Shown in pieces: positions 5,391 through 9,623 of a stretch of DNA of 9,623 nt; position 1 is the first letter of the stretch, and each line of letters begins with the position of its first letter. Made by a program: the position numbers and the translations under genes. The stretch spans positions 1 to 9,623 of the forward strand of contig JAUUWD010000032.1 of the NCBI GenBank assembly GCA_030589225.1, given 5' to 3'. Under the pieces are notes generated by a model. It was not told the origin of the DNA. It ran no database searches and saw nothing but the letters and a program-made list of their open reading frames with translations. Source of the DNA: Desulfobacteraceae bacterium (GTDB lineage Bacteria; Desulfobacterota; DSM-4660; Desulfatiglandales; Desulfatiglandaceae).

Positions 5391-7031
5391 ATGGAGATTA
5401 TGGGAATATTACGTAAAAGAAAATATGTTGGTTACTGGATTATTATTTTTCTTTTTATTTGCTTATTTGGTTTAACTTCTTCTGCTTCATCCGACTATTG
5501 GCCAACCGCAGGCTGGCGCACATCGACTCCTGAAGAACAGGGGATGCATTCAAAAATCCTCGCAGACATGTTGGAGTGGATACAGATAAAGAGTTACAGC
5601 ATTGACAGTATAACAATTATCCGTAACGGTTACATTGTCGCAGATGTATACTTTGACCCTTTTTCAAAAGGCCAAAAGCACATTATTCATTCATGCACAA
5701 AAAGTATAATGTCGGCGTTGATCGGTATTGCCATAGATAAAGGGTACATCAAGAATGTTGACCAACCTATCGTAGATATTTTCTCGGATAGAGAGATTTC
5801 AAACCTGACTGAGTATAAGAAATCTATTACACTTGAGAATTTATTAACGATGGCATCTGGGTTAGAATGCAGGGATTCTTATCTCTATGGATGGGTTGGA
5901 TTAGAAGAAATGAAGAATAGCGATGATTGGGCTCAATATGTTCTTGACCTCCCCATGGCAGAACCACCCGGTGAAAGGTTTGAATACTGCAATGGCGTTT
6001 CTTATCTGCTTTCGGTAATTATTCAAAAAGCGACAAATATGAGAACCCTTGAATTTGCTAAAAAAAATCTCTTCGGACCTCTTGGAATCACCGATGTGAG
6101 ATGGCAAACCAGTCCACAAGGCATAGATATTGGGTGGGGTAGAATGTGGTTGAAACCACATGACATGGCCAAAATCGGATGGCTCTATCTCAATAATGGA
6201 CGATGGGGCAACAAGCAGATTGTACCTACGATGTGGGTCGAAGCCTCTACCCGTATACATATCGATGCTACTGTGCTTGAATTATTGCAAATATCAGATG
6301 TATTGGATCACTATGGGTATCAGTGGTGGATCGATTTTGATGGATATTATGCCGCTGTGGGATATAAAGGCCAATGGATTTTCGTCGTACCGGAAAAGAA
6401 TATGGTGGCGGTTTTTACCGGTGATATGTTAGGAAAATCAGTTCACATTGTCAAAAATCTATTCGACTCTTATATAGTTCCAGCAGCAGTATCCCCAAAA
6501 CCTTTGCCTTTTAATCCAGAAGAAAAGGCACGCCTGGATGATTTGCAGGCCAGCATTTCTAAGGCTCCGGCCAAAGGTTTCATATGGACTTTAGAAAAAG
6601 AGGGAATAGCAAAAGATGGAGTGTTTAAGCGAACGGCATCACCGGGTTTTAAGTTTGAGTACCCGTTGGGCAGTAGAAAAGCAGCAATAGAATATCAAAG
6701 CCAGGTCATGCGTATGAAAACCCCTGGGGATGTCTTTTTTTCCACCTCTGTTATGTATATCCCTGAGGGAATGAAATTAGAAGACTTCGGTCCCAAATTT
6801 TATGCCTCAAATCTTCCAAATGTCCAGGTCATTTCTAATAAAAAAATTACACTGAAATGCGGAACAAGCGCATATAGAACAGACATGAAGTGGTTGTGGA
6901 AAAATAGTATACAGCTTTCATCAGTAGTCGTATCAGCGTTCAAAGATGGCAAATGTATCTTAATCGCTGCTCACTCACGGGAATACCAGGAGGAAATGGC
7001 TTCTATTGTTGAGAGTTTAGAATTTGAGTAA
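5391..7031 (+). CDS. Exported serine hydrolase, class C beta-lactamase/NylB-like fold, with extra C-terminal domain
   Basis: This is a 546-residue serine hydrolase of the beta-lactamase/penicillin-binding family (Pfam PF00144 type). AGGAGG at 5378-5383 sits seven bases before ATG 5391 and fixes the start. Residues 14-33 form a long hydrophobic segment after a basic stretch (RKRK), a signal peptide or anchor ending near SSASS. The nucleophile motif SxxK is S101-C-T-K104 in HSCTKSIMSALIGIAIDKG. The second motif YxN is Y199-C-N201, and GYKGQ at 324-328 takes the place of the KTG/HxG motif. This pattern is typical of proteins annotated as 6-aminohexanoate-dimer hydrolases or esterases, not true beta-lactamases. 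About 170 residues (375-546) follow the catalytic domain, where NylB has none. The gene is AT-rich, on the opposite strand to its neighbours, and stands alone. Fold confident; substrate unknown. Confidence 0.88.
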   Translation: MEIMGILRKRKYVGYWIIIFLFICLFGLTSSASSDYWPTAGWRTSTPEEQGMHSKILADMLEWIQIKSYSIDSITIIRNGYIVADVYFDPFSKGQKHIIHSCTKSIMSALIGIAIDKGYIKNVDQPIVDIFSDREISNLTEYKKSITLENLLTMASGLECRDSYLYGWVGLEEMKNSDDWAQYVLDLPMAEPPGERFEYCNGVSYLLSVIIQKATNMRTLEFAKKNLFGPLGITDVRWQTSPQGIDIGWGRMWLKPHDMAKIGWLYLNNGRWGNKQIVPTMWVEASTRIHIDATVLELLQISDVLDHYGYQWWIDFDGYYAAVGYKGQWIFVVPEKNMVAVFTGDMLGKSVHIVKNLFDSYIVPAAVSPKPLPFNPEEKARLDDLQASISKAPAKGFIWTLEKEGIAKDGVFKRTASPGFKFEYPLGSRKAAIEYQSQVMRMKTPGDVFFSTSVMYIPEGMKLEDFGPKFYASNLPNVQVISNKKITLKCGTSAYRTDMKWLWKNSIQLSSVVVSAFKDGKCILIAAHSREYQEEMASIVESLEFE

Positions 7032-7032
7032 C

Positions 7033-7079
7033 CTTCCTTAATATACTTTTGGTAAGAAAGAGACTATATCTCGTTTTTT
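7033..7079 (+). terminator. Weak candidate terminator after the serine hydrolase
   Basis: CTTCCTTA (7033-7040) pairs, with one mismatch, with TAAGAAAG (7053-7060). A short GAGA/TCTC stem (7060-7072) is followed directly by six Ts (7074-7079). The T-run is good but the stems are weak and AT-rich, so this is a tentative call. Confidence 0.3.
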
Positions 7080-7191
7080 GTATTGAGTACGTTAAGTTAT
7101 AATATCCATGCCTAATCGCAGGATGGGCTGTTTTTTAGCACTGCTATCTTATCGACAATCACGAGATGATACCAAATGATTGCTCCGACGA

Positions 7192-7416
7192 TTACATTAA
7201 AACAAACACCCTTGCAATTCTAAAACCTGTGTTATCTCCAACGTATCCCACATTTCCCCGAAGTTGTGTGATCTGATCTATCCGTAATTCCGGCAATATC
7301 ATAAATGCTGTGATATTCAAATCGTAACCCAACAGCCTATTCGGTTTTATTATTCCACGGTCCCAACGCGGATCAGAAGTGCACAATAGCGGATGAAACC
7401 TGAAAAATCCTCCGAT
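7192..7416 (-). pseudogene. Probable remnant of a formylglycine-generating-enzyme (SUMF1-like) domain C-terminus
   Basis: The 74-codon open frame has no credible start or ribosome site; the only in-frame start is a TTG at 7386, and an in-frame TGA lies just upstream at 7417-7419. Its end reads QLRGNVGYVGDNTGFRIAR. The closing DNTGFRIAR resembles the NNxGFRLxR end of FGE-sulfatase (SUMF1) domains. Near its beginning, GGFFRFHPLLC vaguely recalls the GGSFxCxxxxC section of that family, but the arginine-rich strands between are degraded. The best reading is a decayed 3' fragment left in an AT-rich junction between two convergent genes. It could also be a chance match, since only about nine residues carry the call. 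Confidence 0.3.
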
Positions 7417-7482
7417 TCAATGTTTCTGCTGCTATGTCTCGTCAGATCATCTCCAAGAAAGTCAAGATGAATTTCCTATGCT

Positions 7483-7683
7483 CTATTCATATGGCCCCAT
7501 AAATTTTTCGCCGTTGAAGTGAATGAGATGGTCCGGAATCTCGGACAACCAGACTTGCATTTCCCATGCAATTTCGGTTACGTGCCTTTTGAATTCTTGA
7601 AAATTTGGAAATGCGGTTGTTACATAGACGCATCCGGCAAGAAAGCACCGGTCTGGGAAATCACCAAACTTTTTCTGATCCAT
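7483..7683 (-). CDS. Small hypothetical protein coupled to the P1 peptidase gene
   Basis: This 66-residue frame starts with ATG at 7683, overlapping the stop of the peptidase gene (TAATG), an arrangement typical of translational coupling. No Shine-Dalgarno sequence precedes it, so translation would rely on ribosomes finishing the peptidase. The protein (MDQKKFGDFPDRCFLAGC...) is soluble, aromatic-rich, with two Cys at residues 13 and 18 and no signal peptide. I do not recognise it. It may be the surviving start of a longer gene, since the region to its left is also decayed, or a chance frame. Confidence 0.35.
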   Translation of the reverse strand: MDQKKFGDFPDRCFLAGCVYVTTAFPNFQEFKRHVTEIAWEMQVWLSEIPDHLIHFNGEKFMGPYE

Positions 7684-8819
7684 TAAGTATCACAGTTGTA
7701 TTGCTTCATAATTTGCTTTAGCTGATTGTGATCAATCGCCGCCACTGTAAGACCAGCAGGTTTTACAGTAGTCATGGATTCCGCAGCAATCATTGCATTG
7801 ATAACAGCTTCTTCGATGGCCTGAACCGTTGCGTTATAAATATCATCTAAGTAGTGATCATTGATAAAGTTCAATGCATAGTTTGATGTTTGCTCACCAT
7901 GCATATTTTGCAATCCAATATCGTTGGCAATCGAAAACGCCAAGAAAATATCCCCGGAATAATTACCGCCAGGTGTACCGGTCCGGCCGATACCAATGGC
8001 ACCCCGTTTCGCAATGCGCCGAAGCTGGATCGGCAGCAGGGGAAGATCAGTGCCGATGATTACAATAATGGAACCGGTCTCATGCATGTCAATCTCGCTG
8101 AGAACAGCATTCTCCGGCATGTGTCTGCCGACGGGGACCCCCAGGATTTTGAGATCTTTGCGGGACCCGAAATTAGACTGTACCAGAACCCCAACGGTAT
8201 ATTCTTCATTGCCGATTTGCACCAGTCGAGAAGAAGTGCCGGTTCCACCTTTGAACTCATAGGTCAACATCCCGGTACCGCCCCCGACGTTTCCTTCCCG
8301 AATAAAGCCAATTGCAGCAGAGTCTATTGCAGACAGCACATGATTCTCCTGAATATGCCGGCCGCAGATGTCATTGGTCAAACCATCATAGGTCTCGGCA
8401 ATCACCGGCATGGCCCAGGCATGGCCTACCTGGAAAAAATCTTTGTATTGATTTATCATCCAGCCCACGGTGGCATGGTGGGCAATGCCGACAGAATGGG
8501 TATTGGTGATGCAAATCGGGCTGATAAAATATCCGGCTTCGTTAATCCAGTGGGTGCCGGTCATCTCCCCGTTTCCGTTGAGATTAAATTGACCCGCCCA
8601 TATAGGACTGGGTTTGTCCCGTTTTCCGCGCGGCAAAATAGCGGTAACTCCTGTGCGAATCGGTCCATTACCGACTTCAACCGGCCCTTCACCTTCAATA
8701 ATGGTTTTAAATCCAACCTCCACACCGGCTACATCAGTAATGGAGTTAAAAGTTCCCGGTTTACCTTCGAACGGCAGCCCGAGATCTCTTGCTCTGGGTT
8801 TTGCTGGCCTTGCATTCAT
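7683..8819 (-). CDS. dmpA: DmpA-type P1 family aminopeptidase (self-processing)
   Basis: This 378-residue enzyme belongs to the P1/S58 family. Ochrobactrum DmpA releases N-terminal D- or L-residues, and BapA relatives cleave beta-peptides. The proenzyme cuts itself before a catalytic serine. Here the motif is G249-S250 in ETGSIIVIIGTDLPLLPIQL, at the same position as in DmpA. Other expected sites are present: RARDLGLPFEGKPG near the start, GVTAILPRG at 57-65, Y144 in AETYDG, N217 in QSNFGSR, and S288-G-D290 in NYSGDIFLAF. Length matches the family (about 375). It lacks a signal peptide, so it acts in the cytoplasm. ATG 8819 has AGGAGAGG upstream. The gene lies 54 bp behind the amidase gene on the same strand and probably shares its transcript. 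Whether it prefers D-residues or beta-residues cannot be told. Confidence 0.93.
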   Translation of the reverse strand: MNARPAKPRARDLGLPFEGKPGTFNSITDVAGVEVGFKTIIEGEGPVEVGNGPIRTGVTAILPRGKRDKPSPIWAGQFNLNGNGEMTGTHWINEAGYFISPICITNTHSVGIAHHATVGWMINQYKDFFQVGHAWAMPVIAETYDGLTNDICGRHIQENHVLSAIDSAAIGFIREGNVGGGTGMLTYEFKGGTGTSSRLVQIGNEEYTVGVLVQSNFGSRKDLKILGVPVGRHMPENAVLSEIDMHETGSIIVIIGTDLPLLPIQLRRIAKRGAIGIGRTGTPGGNYSGDIFLAFSIANDIGLQNMHGEQTSNYALNFINDHYLDDIYNATVQAIEEAVINAMIAAESMTTVKPAGLTVAAIDHNQLKQIMKQYNCDT

Positions 8820-8873
8820 TAAACCTCTCCTATTGATACCTAAAAAACAGCATAAGTATCGGACTACTTTCTG

Positions 8874-9623
8874 CTATCGGCTTACATGTATGGGTGGTTT
8901 GCGGTCAGCCCAGGGCATGGCTGCTTCAAATGCACCGGCAATTCGTATTAACGTAGCCTCATTACCAAATCCGGCGGCAAACTGAACGCCGATGGGCAAA
9001 CCGGATTCGCTCCAGCACAGCGGCAGGGAAATCGACGGCGTACCGGTCACATTGAACAGAGCCATGTGCTGGAATATCCTGAAATCGTTTTCCCAGAATT
9101 CATGGGGTTCCAAATCATCCCGCTTCGTACTGAACAACCCGTGGGGCTGCGGAAGAATAGATAGACTGGGCGTCAATAATAGATCAAAGTTCTGGAAAAA
9201 CCGGCCGACAATCAGCCGGGTTTGACGCATGACTTCAAAGGATTCCATTACTTCCGCCAGAGTAAGGTTGTTTGCACGTTCAATCATTTTCAACGTGCCG
9301 GGTTCGAGATAGTCAGAACTTATCTCCCTGCCCATGGCCTCGGCAAGTTCTGCAATACCCGCGTCGGCCAGCCCGAACACATTCATCACCCCCGTGTTCA
9401 CTTTCTCAAAATCTAACTTTGGTGAAGCCTCCTCGACAACGTGTCTCATTTCCTCACAAACGGAAGCCACGTTTTCCACTGCCTTCACAATTTCAGGGTC
9501 CAGCGGATAGGGTGCCCATGGCTCGGCGGTGTACGCAATCCGCAATTTCCCGCAGGGAGCTTTCAGCTCTTCCATATAAGGCCGTTCCGGCTTGACGATA
9601 ATGAAGGGATCTCCCACCTCTGC
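8874..9623 (-). CDS. Amidase-signature family amidase, C-terminal part (5' end outside window)
   Basis: The C-terminal 249 residues of an amidase-signature hydrolase are present; the frame is open through the right edge. The GTG inside GCAGAGGTGGGAGATCC near 9617 is not taken as a start, because the sequence enters mid-domain (AEVGDPF...ERPY). The Gly-Ser-rich signature and the Lys-Ser-Ser triad should lie upstream, beyond the window. The family is recognised by LLLTPSLSILPQPHG and by the closing block NVTGTPSISLPLCWSESGLP, then IGVQFAAGFGNEATLIRIAGAFE and PWADRKPPIHV. This form resembles the branch that includes NylA-like cyclic-dimer hydrolases and many generic amidases, not GatA. It is read first, with dmpA following after 54 bp, so the two probably act on related amides. 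Confidence 0.88.
   Translation of the reverse strand, partial: AEVGDPFIIVKPERPYMEELKAPCGKLRIAYTAEPWAPYPLDPEIVKAVENVASVCEEMRHVVEEASPKLDFEKVNTGVMNVFGLADAGIAELAEAMGREISSDYLEPGTLKMIERANNLTLAEVMESFEVMRQTRLIVGRFFQNFDLLLTPSLSILPQPHGLFSTKRDDLEPHEFWENDFRIFQHMALFNVTGTPSISLPLCWSESGLPIGVQFAAGFGNEATLIRIAGAFEAAMPWADRKPPIHVSR

Noticed and set aside
5391..7031. Calling the serine hydrolase an antibiotic-resistance beta-lactamase
   Set aside because: The third motif is GYKGQ, not KTG, and the overall pattern is that of NylB/esterase-like relatives; the fold alone does not imply resistance.
7076..7103. Promoter-like TTTTGT-16-TATAAT on the plus strand after the serine hydrolase
   Set aside because: The -10 is perfect but AT-rich DNA gives this often, and no plus-strand gene lies downstream before the convergent dmpA gene.
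7890..8822. A 310-codon plus-strand open frame opposite the P1 peptidase gene
   Set aside because: It is the antisense shadow of a gene with conserved DmpA motifs and a good ribosome site; its own product has low-complexity, motif-free sequence.

Overview
The window looks like accessory sequence from a Gram-negative bacterium. The solute-binding protein has a signal peptide without a lipobox, ribosome binding sites are ordinary (AGGAGG), and the genes are broad-family transport and hydrolase genes. The mix would suit a sulfate-reducer-like or other proteobacterial genome, but nothing in the sequence fixes the taxon.

Left block (1 to about 4060, all on the minus strand, moderate to high GC). 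This is a transport operon read leftward: a LacI-family regulator, a periplasmic solute-binding protein, and two inner-membrane permeases of the PotB/PotC (sulfate/polyamine/iron type) class. The second permease is still open at base 1. The ATPase must lie beyond the left edge. The lacI promoter has a perfect TTGACA -35, and an operator-like inverted repeat sits on its start point, so the operon is probably autoregulated. Stem-loops lie in the lacI/binding-protein gap and in the binding-protein/permease gap.

Middle block (about 4060 to 7680, clearly AT-rich). A 1.3 kb stretch without a convincing gene holds three things: a pair of near-perfect 24-base inverted repeats about 296 bp apart (MITE-like), a second operator of the same type as the lacI one, and a cluster of strong hairpins sharing the arm CGAGGC/GCCTCG. 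A secreted or membrane-anchored serine hydrolase with a class C beta-lactamase fold follows on the plus strand. It carries an extra C-terminal domain. Behind it lie 650 bp with a probable remnant of a formylglycine-generating-enzyme-like domain and a small ORF coupled to the next gene.

Right block (7683 to the end, minus strand). An amidase-signature enzyme (C-terminal part only) is followed after 54 bp by a DmpA-type P1 aminopeptidase with its self-cleavage Gly-Ser pair intact.

Together the window encodes three unrelated amide-hydrolase folds: amidase signature, class C beta-lactamase-like, and DmpA-like Ntn hydrolase. These are the same three fold classes as NylA, NylB and NylC of 6-aminohexanoate oligomer breakdown. 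Beside them sits a LacI-controlled uptake system. A locus for using an unusual amide or peptide is a reasonable hypothesis, but the substrate cannot be read from the sequence.
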